From Micromonospora qiuiae (lineage in GTDB: Bacteria > Actinomycetota > Actinomycetes > Mycobacteriales > Micromonosporaceae), in the NCBI RefSeq assembly GCF_016863555.1, contig NZ_BOPC01000055.1, positions 1 to 62,415 of the forward strand: DNA of 62,415 nucleotides, written 5' to 3'. Every line of letters starts with the position of its first letter. The stretch's first letter is position 1. Shown here piece by piece: positions 15,191 to 23,443 of this stretch. A model generated the notes under the pieces. That model was not told the origin of the DNA. It was given only the letters and a program-made list of their open reading frames with translations, and made no database searches. A program made the translations under genes and the position numbers.

Positions 15191-17266
15191 GTGAAACGCC
15201 GTGGCGTATTGCGCCGCACGGCGGTGGCGGGGCTCGCCCTGGCCACCGCCTCGTCCATCCTCACCGTCGCCACCGGTGCGGCAGCCGCCGAACCCTCGCC
15301 GGAGCGATCGCACCCCAAGGTTCGCGGCGGCGAGAGCACCAGCAGCGTGGTACCGGACCGCTACATCGTCGTCCTGAAGGACCAGCGGGCCAGCTACAGC
15401 AGCGTCCGGGCCACCGCCTCGGCGCTCACCCGAGCCAACGGCGGCACCGTCGGGCAGGTGTTCGGCAACGCGCTCAGCGGCTTTTCGGTCGCCATGAACC
15501 AGCGGCAGGCGGAGAAGCTTGCGGCGAATCCCGCCGTGGCCTACGTGGAGCCGGTGCAGCGAGTCTTCGCCACCGGTACTCAGAGCAAGCCGCCGTCCTG
15601 GGGGCTGGACCGGATCGACCAGGCCTCGGCCAAGCTGAACAAGTCCTACAAGTACCCGAACACCGGCAGCAAGGTGACCGCGTACATCCTGGACACCGGC
15701 ATCAACCTCAAGCACCAGGACTTCGGCGGTCGGGCCAGCTTCGGCTTCGACGCGTTCGCGCCGCCGCCTCCGCCCCCGTCCACTCCGACGCCGGAGCCCA
15801 CCGAGCCCGGCAGCGTGCAGACCAGCGCGAACGGGGACTGCAACGGGCACGGCACGCACGTAGCCGGCACCGTCGGTGGCACCAAGTACGGGGTGGCCAA
15901 GGGCATCAAGCTCGTTGACGTGCGGGTGCTCGGCTGCGACGGCGGCGGCGACATCGAGCAGGTGATCGCCGGCATCGACTGGGTGACGGCCAACGCGAAG
16001 AAGCCGGCGGTTGCCAACATGAGCCTGGGCGCTGGGGTGTCCACGGCGCTCGACGCGGCCGTGAAGCGCTCCATCAACTCCGGCATCACGTACGCGATCT
16101 CGGCCGGCAACGAAGCCGCTAGCGCCTGCGGCGTGTCGCCGGCCCGGGTGCCGGACGCGATCACTGTCGGTGCCACCGATCGGTTCGACATGCGGGCGAT
16201 CTTCTCCAACTACGGCAAGTGCGTCGACGTGTTCGCTCCTGGGCTGGGCATCGTGTCGGCGTGGCACAGCAGCAGCAACACGGCCAGCAGGGTGCTCAGC
16301 GGCACCTCGATGGCCGCTCCGCACGTCGCGGGCGCTGCGGCGCTGCTGCTGCACTCCAACCCGAAGTGGACGCCCAAGCAGGTCCGCGACCGGATCGTCA
16401 CCACCGGCATCGCCGGCGCGGTCCACGACCCGAAGAGCTCGATGGACCGGCTGCTGACCGTCGGCTCGGTCACCCAGGCCCGCTCGGCGTACGGCTTCAA
16501 GGCCAAGTCGAACGGCAAGTTCGTCACCGCCGCCAGCACCAAGAAGGCACTGCTCAACAACGGCAAGAGCCTGGGCACTGCGCAGCGGTACGACTTCGTC
16601 AACGCCGGCAGCGGCCTGGTCGCGTTGCGTTCCAAGTCGACCGGTCGGTACGTGGTCGCGCCGAGCAAGGGCAAAAAGCCGCTGATTGCCAGCCACAAGA
16701 AGATCGTCACCGCCGGAAAGTTCAAGATCATTAACCACACCGACGGTACGATCAGCCTGAAGGCCAAGATCAACGGTAAGTACGTCACGGCGCCGAAGTC
16801 CGGTAAGTCGTCGCTCAAGGCGAGCGCGAAGAGCATCGGCACGTCCCAGAAGTTCACCATGGAAGCGCCGGCACCGGTGGTCAGCATCAAGTCGGTGGCC
16901 AGCGGCAAGTACGTCGTGGCCGGCAGCAAGCCGCTGATCGCCAGCAGCAAGTCGGTCACCAAGTCGGCGAAATTCGAGATCGTCACCCGCGGTTACGGGC
17001 TCTTCGGCCTGAAGGCCCTCGCCAACGGCAAGTACGTGACAACGCCGAATTACGGCAAGAAGCCGCTGATCGCGAACAAGAAGTCGGTGGGCTACTGGGA
17101 GTTGTTCGGGTTCTACGACTACTTCGACGATGGCACAGTCACCGTGCTGGGCGGCGACGACAAGCTGGTTTCCGCCGGCAAAGCCGGTAACAAGCAGCTG
17201 ATCGCGAACAAGAGCCTCTCCGCGAAGCCCGGCAAGGGCGAGAAGTTCCTCTTTTCGATCGCCTGA
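15191..17266 (+). CDS. secreted subtilisin-like protease with fascin-like repeat domain
   Basis: 691 aa, GTG 15191 with GGGGAGA 7 nt upstream. Signal peptide with KRR and a hydrophobic core up to about residue 33. An inhibitor I9 propeptide spans about 57-125. The S8 catalytic domain has Asp168 (YILDTGI), His220 (NGHGTHVAG) and Ser373 (GTSMAAPHVAG), with a proline-rich loop between Asp and His and four cysteines that could pair. Residues about 435-691 hold six lysine-rich repeats of the form KAxxNGKYVTA, which resemble fascin/actin-crosslinking beta-trefoil units. The tail could bind a polymer or substrate; that is inference. An extracellular serine endopeptidase is secure. Confidence 0.9.
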   Translation: MKRRGVLRRTAVAGLALATASSILTVATGAAAAEPSPERSHPKVRGGESTSSVVPDRYIVVLKDQRASYSSVRATASALTRANGGTVGQVFGNALSGFSVAMNQRQAEKLAANPAVAYVEPVQRVFATGTQSKPPSWGLDRIDQASAKLNKSYKYPNTGSKVTAYILDTGINLKHQDFGGRASFGFDAFAPPPPPPSTPTPEPTEPGSVQTSANGDCNGHGTHVAGTVGGTKYGVAKGIKLVDVRVLGCDGGGDIEQVIAGIDWVTANAKKPAVANMSLGAGVSTALDAAVKRSINSGITYAISAGNEAASACGVSPARVPDAITVGATDRFDMRAIFSNYGKCVDVFAPGLGIVSAWHSSSNTASRVLSGTSMAAPHVAGAAALLLHSNPKWTPKQVRDRIVTTGIAGAVHDPKSSMDRLLTVGSVTQARSAYGFKAKSNGKFVTAASTKKALLNNGKSLGTAQRYDFVNAGSGLVALRSKSTGRYVVAPSKGKKPLIASHKKIVTAGKFKIINHTDGTISLKAKINGKYVTAPKSGKSSLKASAKSIGTSQKFTMEAPAPVVSIKSVASGKYVVAGSKPLIASSKSVTKSAKFEIVTRGYGLFGLKALANGKYVTTPNYGKKPLIANKKSVGYWELFGFYDYFDDGTVTVLGGDDKLVSAGKAGNKQLIANKSLSAKPGKGEKFLFSIA

Positions 17267-17286
17267 AGTCCTACCGCACCACACCC

Positions 17287-17334
17287 GGCACCCGCCGGAG
17301 CACCCCGATTCCTGGGGAAGCTCCGGCGGGTGCC
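17287..17334 (+). terminator. terminator hairpin after the subtilisin gene
   Basis: Fifteen-bp perfect stem (GGCACCCGCCGGAGC and its complement at 17320-17334), with a CCCC/GGGG inner stem. It begins 20 bp after the stop codon. There is no U-tract, as is common in high-GC actinomycetes. Confidence 0.85.
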
Positions 17335-17362
17335 GCCGTTGCAGCCTCCTCTTGCGGAGGCC

Positions 17363-17402
17363 AGCGCGCCCGCACCTCGGTGAGCGCGCCCGCACCTCGG
17401 TC
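17363..17402 (+). repeat. 20-bp tandem duplication
   Basis: AGCGCGCCCGCACCTCGGT(G/C) occurs twice in direct tandem, and AGCGCGAT begins a third partial unit. It runs into the left arm of the palindrome at 17407. Confidence 0.85.
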
Positions 17403-17406
17403 AGCG

Positions 17407-17476
17407 CGATCTTGCACTTTCTGTCGCCGAGATGCCCTTTGTCTAGGGGTTTGTCCTGACCAAAAGTGCATGATCG
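17407..17476. repeat. inverted-repeat element upstream of ogt
   Basis: Arms CGATCTTGCACTTT (17407-17420) and AAAAGTGCATGATCG (17462-17476) pair with few mismatches around 41 bp of internal sequence. It resembles a small non-coding palindromic element and contains nothing that codes. It lies 37 bp before ogt and may hold its promoter. Confidence 0.65.
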
Positions 17477-17513
17477 ACGATGTGGGGGTGGAGGGGTCGG
17501 GGAGGATGGGGGG

Positions 17514-17993
17514 ATGGGTTGGACGGTGCTCGACTCGCCGATCGGGATGTTCTCCGTGGCCACGGACGGGGTCAGCGTGTGCGGGACGCGCTTCGGTCCG
17601 GTCGAAGACGCGGCCGTCGCGCCGGTCGACGAGGTGTCCCGGCGGGCGGTGGCGGAGCTGCGGGCGTACTTTGCCGGGGAGCTGACCGAGTTCGGGGTGC
17701 CGGTGACGGTGCCGCGCGGCTCGGAGTTCGAGCGGGCGGTGTGGCAGGAGATGACCCGCATCCCGTACGGCGAGACGCTGACCTACGGCGAGATGGCCCG
17801 ACGGGTGGGTGATCCGGGCGCGGCCCGCGCGGTCGGGGTGGCCTGCAACCGCAACCCGATCCCGGTCATCGTGCCGTGTCACCGCATCATCGGCGCCGGC
17901 GGAAAACTTGTCGGCTTCGGCGGCGGCCTACCCCGCAAGGTCAAGCTCCTGGAGATGGAAGCCGCCGTGGCCCTCCAACGCGCCTGGTCCTAA
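17514..17993 (+). CDS. ogt: methylated-DNA--protein-cysteine methyltransferase
   Basis: 159 aa, ATG 17514 with a GGGGAGG element upstream. The active-site cysteine lies in IPVIVPCHRIIG; the preceding HTH (PYGETLTYGEMARRVG, then AARAVGVACNRNP) binds the DNA minor groove. It removes O6-methylguanine and O4-methylthymine alkyl groups in a single-use reaction. The length is that of Ogt/MGMT without an Ada regulatory domain. Confidence 0.93.
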   Translation: MGWTVLDSPIGMFSVATDGVSVCGTRFGPVEDAAVAPVDEVSRRAVAELRAYFAGELTEFGVPVTVPRGSEFERAVWQEMTRIPYGETLTYGEMARRVGDPGAARAVGVACNRNPIPVIVPCHRIIGAGGKLVGFGGGLPRKVKLLEMEAAVALQRAWS

Positions 17994-18058
17994 CCCGGCC
18001 ACCCCCACCCCACCCGCTTTGACGACGGCGGCGAGGACCAGGGCGAAGCGCACCTCGA

Positions 18059-18109
18059 TCATGAGGTTAGCGGCAGTCCAAGAGATCCACTTCGCCGCTA
18101 ACTTCATGA
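18059..18109. repeat. palindromic element between convergent genes
   Basis: Sixteen-bp stem with one G-U pair: TCATGAGGTTAGCGGC (18059-18074) against GCCGCTAACTTCATGA (18094-18109), loop 19 nt. It lies between the ogt stop (+) and the lipoprotein stop (-) and should act as a two-way terminator. The arms are less GC-rich than the surroundings. Confidence 0.75.
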
Positions 18110-18154
18110 CCAACAAGGTGTTGGCGGTCGGAAGGCAGTGTGCAGGGGTGGCGG

Positions 18155-18874
18155 TCAATCGGGGGCGGGCAGGCAGCCGCCGTCGGCGATGCGGGTACCC
18201 ACCTCCACCTGGATGTCGTCCCGGCGGACGCTGCCGAAGACACACGCCCGTCCGGTCCACCCGGCGAAGAGCAGCCCATTGCCGGGGCCGAGGTCGAGCC
18301 GACCCGGCGGCCGGACGACGACGTCGACCAGCCCGGTGACGGCCAGCGCCCGCTCTACGACCTCCTGCTCGGGCTCGTCCTGGCCGCCGACGGGCAGCAG
18401 GTTGAGGCCCTGCGATACCTCCGCCGCGCAGGCCCGGGCACCGTCGGACGCCTCGGGGTCAAGATTGCCGCGCTGCCGGAAGGCTTTGTTGGCCGCCTGC
18501 TGGCGCAGAAACTCCTCCTGGCGCAACTGCTCGTCCGTCACCGGGTTACCGGTGCCGGGCACCGCCGGCACGATCGGGGAGGCGACGACGCCGCTCGGCT
18601 CGACCACCACGTTGGGCGGCGGGGTGGCCGCAGAGGTGACGCCGCCGCCAGGCTCGGGCACCACCGCCGGTGGCGCGGTGCCGGCGACAGCACAGCGGGC
18701 CTCGGCCACGGGTGTCACTGGAATGGCGGGTGGTGCATTCTCGCCTGGGTCGGCGGATGGAGCGCTCCCTGGCTGGGCGCAGGCGACCAGGGTGGAGAGC
18801 AGCATCGCGCCAACGACTGCCCCGGCAGCCCGATGCCCAGACCCGACGACATGAGCAGCGTCGATGGACAACAC
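18155..18874 (-). CDS. putative lipoprotein
   Basis: 239 aa. A hydrophobic segment ends in the lipobox LSTLVAC (Cys32), so lipid attachment at the outer membrane face is expected. Residues 33-105 are Pro/Ala/Gly-rich linker; 110-145 is a charged helix (TDEQLRQEEFLRQQAANKAF); 150-239 seems folded, with two cysteine pairs. GTG 18874 start, no strong RBS. No family is recognised. Downstream ogt is convergent and shares no obvious function. Confidence 0.65.
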   Translation of the reverse strand: MLSIDAAHVVGSGHRAAGAVVGAMLLSTLVACAQPGSAPSADPGENAPPAIPVTPVAEARCAVAGTAPPAVVPEPGGGVTSAATPPPNVVVEPSGVVASPIVPAVPGTGNPVTDEQLRQEEFLRQQAANKAFRQRGNLDPEASDGARACAAEVSQGLNLLPVGGQDEPEQEVVERALAVTGLVDVVVRPPGRLDLGPGNGLLFAGWTGRACVFGSVRRDDIQVEVGTRIADGGCLPAPD

Positions 18875-18939
18875 GCTGCTCAGCCTAGCGTCCGCCCCAT
18901 CTGCGCCCGGTCCCTCCTGGACCGCCAGAACGGGGGATT

Positions 18940-19390
18940 GGCGGTATCACCACGCGAACGATCGCGCCATTGCGGCGTAACGGAGTTGATCATAGGGCTC
19001 AGAGACCGGCAATGGGTGGTAATAGCGACGTCCAGGGGTGGTGGCCGCTGTGCGTGGGGATGTGGACGGCGCGGATTGCGGCATCTCGGGGTGTTCGGGT
19101 GCTCGGGGCGGGCGCGGGTTGCGGCATCTCGGGGTTTCCGGCCCCTTGGGTGGCGCGGGTTGCGGCATGTTGGGGCTTCCGGGCCGGTCGAGACCGCGAG
19201 TTGCGGCATCCTGTGGGCAGGGCCGCGAGTTGCGGCATCCATTGGCAGGGCCGCGAGTTGCGGCCCCCTTGGCAGGGCCGCGTGTCCTGTTGGCAGGGGC
19301 GCGAATTGCGGTGCCCTATGCGAGGGGCCGGTTGCGGACGTGGTCTCATCGCCCGGCCGCCTGGACGTGCCAGGACCCGCCCCGTCGCCC
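18940..19390. repeat. repeat-rich non-coding region
   Basis: At least seven irregular copies of a TTGCGGCATC(T/C) motif, often preceded by GCGAG or GCGGG, lie between 18970 and 19320 at spacings of 25-50 bp. The last part (about 19270-19390) is homologous to the reverse complement of 62285-62410 at the right end of the window. Open frames crossing it mirror the repeats and lack codon bias. The whole 18875-19433 gap has no supported gene. Confidence 0.75.
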
Positions 19391-19433
19391 TGCCTACTGC
19401 CGCTTGCTCTTACCCGGCCAAGCGTGCTCGGCG

Positions 19434-19673
19434 TCAGGCGGTGGGCGCGTCGAATCGCCCTGCCCGAAGTTCGACAAGGAAACGGCTCCAGGTGGTGTCG
19501 GGATAGATCAGGATGGGGCCGGTGCGGTCTTTGCTGTCGCGTACGGCGTACCGCCGGCTTCCGTCGAGCACCGGCCCGGCCTCTACACAGTTGCCGTCGC
19601 CGTTGCCGCTGCGGGTGCTGACATGCCAGGCCACCGGCAACCCGGTGCTGGTGGATCGGTCGGCGGTCGCCAT
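19434..19673 (-). CDS. DUF397 domain protein
   Basis: 79 aa, ATG 19673 with GGAG 8 nt upstream. The DUF397 pattern is visible: WHVSTRSGNGDGNCVEAG, then VRDSKDRTGPIL, then WSRFLVELRAG. Genes of this kind are almost always placed just after an XRE regulator with DUF5753, as here (4 bp apart), and the pairs behave like regulator/partner modules in actinomycete development. The biochemical role is unknown. Confidence 0.9.
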   Translation of the reverse strand: MATADRSTSTGLPVAWHVSTRSGNGDGNCVEAGPVLDGSRRYAVRDSKDRTGPILIYPDTTWSRFLVELRAGRFDAPTA

Positions 19674-19677
19674 CGGC

Positions 19678-20532
19678 TCACTCCAGACGCGCTTCGAGAT
19701 CGAAGAGGATTCGCTGCACGGCGCCGTTGCGCAGCGCCGCCCGGCGTAGCCGATCGTAGCGCTGGTGCAGCGAAGCGGCCTTCTCTCCTTCGACCACGAC
19801 TGTCCCGACGACCGTGGAGATGCAGCCGGCGGGTGGATAGGGCCGACGCATCCGGAAGACATCGAAGGCACCATTCGGACTGGCATGGGCACCCGCGGTG
19901 AGCGGCAGGATCATGATCTCGACGTTCGGCCAGCCGGCCATCTCGCGGAGGCGGGCAAGCTGGGCGCGCATCACCTCGGGGCCGCCGATCATCCGGCGCA
20001 GCGCGCCCTCGTCGATGATCGCGGAGAGTCGAATCGGCTCGGGCTGACTCAAGCGCTGCTGCCGGTTCATGCGCAGGTTGACGAAGCGTTCGAGCTGTTC
20101 GTCGGGGAGGTGGTCGTCCGCAGCCCGGATGACGGCCTCGGCGTATTCCCTGGTCTGAAGAAGACCGGGGATCACCGAGTCCTGAAAGGAGTTGATAGCG
20201 GTGGCCCGGCTCTCCAGCCAGATCCAGTCGATCAAAGACGCGGCGACGTTGGCGGTGAGGCCTTCCCACCAGCCTTTTTGCCAGACATCCTGTGCCATCG
20301 TCTTGAGGTCGTCGCGTCTTTTCGGGTCGTCGATCCCGCAGACGTCGAGGTAGGTCAGCACCTCGGGAACCCGGGCCGGCAGCATGCCGGACTCAATTCG
20401 ACTGACGGTGCTGGCGTTGCGGTTCAGGCACTCGCCCACGTCCCGCAGGGTGCGCCCGGCACCTTCGCGCATCTCGCGGAGCTGCTGGCCGAGCCATTGG
20501 GCGCGAAGCGTGAAGGCATGTTCGTTCGGCAT
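19678..20532 (-). CDS. XRE-family regulator with DUF5753 domain
   Basis: 284 aa, ATG 20532 with GGAGAGG upstream. N-terminal HTH (residues about 8-65: LGQQLREMREGAGRTLRDVG, then NRNASTVSRIESG). Residues 95-275 match DUF5753 (IPGLLQTREYAEAVIRAA, MRNRQQRL-like, IDEGALRRMIGG, IMILPLTAGAH, GCISTVVG). Members regulate antibiotic production or morphology together with a DUF397 partner. Genomes of this group carry dozens of such pairs. Confidence 0.9.
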   Translation of the reverse strand: MPNEHAFTLRAQWLGQQLREMREGAGRTLRDVGECLNRNASTVSRIESGMLPARVPEVLTYLDVCGIDDPKRRDDLKTMAQDVWQKGWWEGLTANVAASLIDWIWLESRATAINSFQDSVIPGLLQTREYAEAVIRAADDHLPDEQLERFVNLRMNRQQRLSQPEPIRLSAIIDEGALRRMIGGPEVMRAQLARLREMAGWPNVEIMILPLTAGAHASPNGAFDVFRMRRPYPPAGCISTVVGTVVVEGEKAASLHQRYDRLRRAALRNGAVQRILFDLEARLE

Positions 20533-20995
20533 CGCCTCTCCATTCGTCTCCGGACAGCATGGCGAAGAGATTCCACAGTTGCAAGCTTGCATGGCTGCGA
20601 TCCATCATGCATGCTGCGTGTGGCTGTGGTTACCGAAGGTGATCGACGGTCGAGATGGGACGGACCGGAGTGGGTCGGCTTGGCGGCATGCCCACCCCGG
20701 TCCGGGAACGAGCCGAACGGGAGACACATCGCGATGGATGGCGTCCCGGGGGTACGACTCCCCGACTGTCTAGCACGCCGTACCCGCCGTGTGCGGGCAT
20801 CGGCGCGCCTGCGTTGTGCGTACCGCTTCGGTTTCAGGCCGGGGGTGTGCTGACCCGACAGCGCATTCCTCGGCGTCGAGCCGGGCGGGCGCGCGGACCC
20901 CGCTGCGAATCCCCCTCGCGGCGGCGCCGGACCGCGCGTCCGCCCCTTCTCAGGGGGTACGCACTGATGAGACCGCACGAGAGCCGGCTCGGATC
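20533..20995. other. 463-bp gap with no supported gene
   Basis: It lies between the divergent XRE gene and the small coupled genes. Open frames here are Arg/Pro-rich and lack codon bias. One of them ends at TGA 20997-20999 and overlaps the next start as GTGA, so a short arginine-rich coding segment cannot be excluded. Nothing else stands out. Confidence 0.5.
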
Positions 20996-21154
20996 GTGAC
21001 CGGGAGGCGGTTGCCGGCACTGGTACGAATTGCCTGGCGGGTGTTGGAGTTTCACCGCCACCACCGCTGTCGGGTGTGCGGAGACGGGGGACGGTGTCCT
21101 GCCGTCGAGGTGGCGCGGGCCCGGATCAGGGCGTGGCGGCGGTACGGGTCATGA
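20996..21154 (+). CDS. small Cys-containing basic protein
   Basis: 52 aa from GTG 20996. WRVLEFHRHHRCRVCGDGGRC has a CxxC plus a third Cys, so it could bind zinc, and is followed by VARARIRAWRRYGS. The stop overlaps the next start as ATGA (21151-21154), which supports real translation and coupling. No RBS is evident. Short proteins of this look are common in actinomycete regulatory islands; the function is unknown. Confidence 0.5.
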   Translation: MTGRRLPALVRIAWRVLEFHRHHRCRVCGDGGRCPAVEVARARIRAWRRYGS

Positions 21155-21444
21155 CTGTCGAGATCGGCCCCGGCGACCTGGTCTGGGTGACCCGAGCAGC
21201 CAGCGTCCAGTTCGCCAGGCGACCCTTCGTTGCCCGGGTGATCCGGGTCCGTGACGACCTGATCACCTACCACGGCTGGTGCTGGCTCGACGTCTACCAG
21301 TTGAACCAGAAGGGCGACGCGGTCGACCGCCGCTCGATTTTCGTCCAGCCGGTTGGCCTCCGCCTCATCGACAAGCGCGTCACCGGAACTGCCGGCCGGG
21401 TCGTGTCAACAACCCGTCAGGGCGGCGGGCGGTTGACCAGGTGA
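21151..21444 (+). CDS. hypothetical protein, 97 aa
   Basis: Start ATG 21151, coupled to the small gene before it. The sequence PGDLVWVTRAASVQF, then PFVARVIRV and TYHGWCWLDVYQLN suggests a small beta-barrel, such as an SH3-like fold. Codon bias is good up to about residue 80. No family is recognised. Convergent with ino1, with a terminator between them. Confidence 0.65.
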   Translation: MTVEIGPGDLVWVTRAASVQFARRPFVARVIRVRDDLITYHGWCWLDVYQLNQKGDAVDRRSIFVQPVGLRLIDKRVTGTAGRVVSTTRQGGGRLTR

Positions 21445-21469
21445 TGGCGATGCTGGGCGACCGGTGAGA

Positions 21470-21511
21470 CGGCTGTGGGGCCGGATCCGCACGGACCCGA
21501 CCCCACAGCCG
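21470..21511. terminator. two-way terminator between convergent genes
   Basis: Eleven-bp perfect stem CGGCTGTGGGG / CCCCACAGCCG with a 20-nt loop, between the 97-aa gene (+) and ino1 (-). Confidence 0.85.
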
Positions 21512-21527
21512 CTGCTACGTCAGCGGG

Positions 21528-22607
21528 TCAGCGCTCGATCTCGCCGGCGATGAACGCCTCGACGGCGGCGTGTGCGTCGTGGTCGGCGTACTGCACGGGC
21601 GGGGACTTCATGAAGTACGACGAGGCCGACAGGATCGGGCCGCCGATCTTGCGGTCCAGGGCGATCTTCGCGGCCCGGACGGCGTCGATGATGACGCCCG
21701 CCGAGTTTGGCGAGTCCCACACCTCGAGCTTGAGCTCGGCGTTGAGTGGGGTGTCACCGAACGAGCGGCCCTCCAGGCGGATGTAGGCCCACTTGCGGTC
21801 GTCCAGCCACGGCACGTGGTCGGACGGGCCGATGTGCACGTCGCTCTTGGCCATCTCGTGCGGCACCTGGGAGGTCACCGACTGGGTCTTCGAGATCTTC
21901 TTCGAGACCAGGCGGTTGCGCTCCAGCATGTTCATGAAGTCCATGTTGCCGCCGAAGTTCAGCTGGTACGTGCGCAGCAGCTCGACACCGCGGTCCTCGA
22001 AGAGCTTGGCCAGCGCCCGGTGCACGATGGTCGCGCCGACCTGGCTCTTGATGTCGTCGCCGACGATCGGCAGGCCGGCGTCGGTGAACTTCTGCGCCCA
22101 CTCCGGGTCCGAGGCGATGAAGACCGGGAGGGCGTTGACGAACGCGCAGCCGGCGTCGATCGCAGCCTGGGCGTAGAACTTGTCGGCCTCATCGGAGCCC
22201 ACCGGCAGGTAGGAGACGACGACGTCGACCTGCGCGTCGCGCAGCGCCTTGGCCACGTCGACCGGCTCGACGTCCGACTCCTCGATGATCTCGCGGTAGT
22301 ACTGGCCGAGACCGTCGAAGGTCGGGCCGCGTTGCACGGTGACGCCGGTCGGCGGCACGTCGCAGAGCTTGATGGTGTTGTTCTCGCTGGCGACCATCGC
22401 CTCCGCGAGGTCCATGCCCACCTTCTTGGCGTCGACATCGAACGCCGCGACGAACTTCACGTCCGAGACGTGGTAGTCGCCGAAGGTGACGTGCATGAGA
22501 CCCGGGACGCGATCGTTCGGGTCGGCATTTCGGTAATACTCGACGCCCTGTACCAGGGACGAGGCGCAGTTACCCACACCGACGATGGCGACGCGGACGG
22601 AGCCCAT
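21528..22607 (-). CDS. ino1: inositol-3-phosphate synthase
   Basis: 359 aa, ATG 22607 with GGAGG 7 nt upstream. Converts glucose 6-phosphate to 1D-myo-inositol 3-phosphate with internal NAD redox. Visible: NAD loop VGVGNCASSLVQG, KLCDVPPTGV, SYLPVGSDEADKFYAQAA, GDDIKSQVGATIVHR and NFGGNMDFMNM, all typical of the short actinobacterial type (M. tuberculosis Ino1, Rv0046c). Products feed phosphatidylinositol, PIMs and mycothiol. It is the second gene of a padR-ino1 operon. Confidence 0.96.
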   Translation of the reverse strand: MGSVRVAIVGVGNCASSLVQGVEYYRNADPNDRVPGLMHVTFGDYHVSDVKFVAAFDVDAKKVGMDLAEAMVASENNTIKLCDVPPTGVTVQRGPTFDGLGQYYREIIEESDVEPVDVAKALRDAQVDVVVSYLPVGSDEADKFYAQAAIDAGCAFVNALPVFIASDPEWAQKFTDAGLPIVGDDIKSQVGATIVHRALAKLFEDRGVELLRTYQLNFGGNMDFMNMLERNRLVSKKISKTQSVTSQVPHEMAKSDVHIGPSDHVPWLDDRKWAYIRLEGRSFGDTPLNAELKLEVWDSPNSAGVIIDAVRAAKIALDRKIGGPILSASSYFMKSPPVQYADHDAHAAVEAFIAGEIER

Positions 22608-22630
22608 CGCGTGTGCCTCCTTCTTCATCA

Positions 22631-23269
22631 TCACGGCCGCTCTTTCCTGGACTCTCCAGGCGGAGGCGGGCTGTTGTCTTCTCGTCGGCCGCCGGCCGTC
22701 CCTTCCTGCGGGACCGTCGGGGCACGGCCGGAGCGCTCGTTGGCGATGAGCTCCTCCAGCCAGCGGACCTCACGCTCACAGGCCTCCAGGCCGTGGCGCT
22801 GCAGCTCCAGTGTGTACGCGTCGAGGCGTTCGGCCGCCCGGCCCAGCATGTCGCGAAGGCCTTCGCGGCGTTCCTCGATGGTGCGGCGGCGACCTTCCAG
22901 GATCCGAAGGCGGGTCGCCTGGTCGGTTCGGGAAAAGAACGCGAAGTGAACACCGAAAGCGTTGTCGCCGTACGTCTCCGGCCCGGTTTGTGCGATGAGC
23001 TCGGCGAAGCGTTCCTTGCCCTCTGCGGTGATGGTGTAGACCACCCGACCTCGCCGGCTGGTCAGCGCGGGGACCTCCTCGGTGGTGGCGGGTGTCTCGG
23101 CGGCCTCGGCGATCCAGCCCGCCGCTTGCAGGCGGCGCAGAGTCGGGTAGAGCGAGCCGTAGCTGATTGCTGCCCGGATTGCCCCGAGCTTGGCGGTCAG
23201 CTCCTTGCGCAGCTGGTAGCCGTGCATGGGGGCGTCCTGCAACAGGCCGAGGATGGCGAGTTCGAGCAC
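22631..23269 (-). CDS. PadR-family transcriptional regulator
   Basis: 212 aa from GTG 23269 (GGAAGG 6 nt upstream), giving the family-typical start LELAILGLLQDAPMHGYQL. Winged helix residues 1-90 (YGSLYPTLRRLQAAGWI), then the C-terminal dimerisation helices (residues 120-190, ERREGLRDMLGRAAERLDAY). Lies 23 bp before ino1, as in Rv0047c and SCO3900. A palindrome 43 bp upstream is the likely operator, so self-repression and control of ino1 are expected. The effector is unknown. Confidence 0.92.
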   Translation of the reverse strand: MLELAILGLLQDAPMHGYQLRKELTAKLGAIRAAISYGSLYPTLRRLQAAGWIAEAAETPATTEEVPALTSRRGRVVYTITAEGKERFAELIAQTGPETYGDNAFGVHFAFFSRTDQATRLRILEGRRRTIEERREGLRDMLGRAAERLDAYTLELQRHGLEACEREVRWLEELIANERSGRAPTVPQEGTAGGRREDNSPPPPGESRKERP

Positions 23270-23311
23270 GGCCACCCTTCCCTTACCCTGTGGGTGGAGC
23301 GCTAACCACCA

Positions 23312-23334
23312 CGATGTATCGGACCGATACATCG
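23312..23334. promoter_or_regulatory. PadR operator candidate
   Basis: Perfect palindrome with 11-bp arms (CGATGTATCGG) around one central A. It contains ATGT and ACAT half-sites as in PadR operators. It lies 43 bp before the padR start and about 100 bp before the divergent DUF5318 start, so it could affect both. Confidence 0.75.
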
Positions 23335-23430
23335 CACCGTAGCGTCTCACCCTGGTCGGGGCAAACCCCCACTCCGGGCGTTCAACAGTCACTGATCGTC
23401 ACGGTGGTCGCCTCGTCTGACGAGAGCGCG

Positions 23431-23436
23431 TACCCT
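23431..23436 (+). promoter_or_regulatory. -10 box, leaderless DUF5318 gene
   Basis: TACCCT ends 7 nt before ATG 23444 and no RBS is present. Confidence 0.5.
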
Positions 23437-23443
23437 TTGCCGC

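Noticed and set aside
15188..17761. 857-aa minus-strand open frame across the subtilisin and ogt genes
   Set aside because: Antisense shadow; both sense genes have intact motifs.
19070..19330. CRISPR array
   Set aside because: Repeats are short and degenerate, spacing is irregular (25-50 bp), and no cas genes are present.
18970..19506. ORF with repeated CGI/WQGRELR-like peptides as a repeat protein
   Set aside because: The peptide repeats only reflect the TTGCGGC DNA repeats; bias is poor and no RBS is present.
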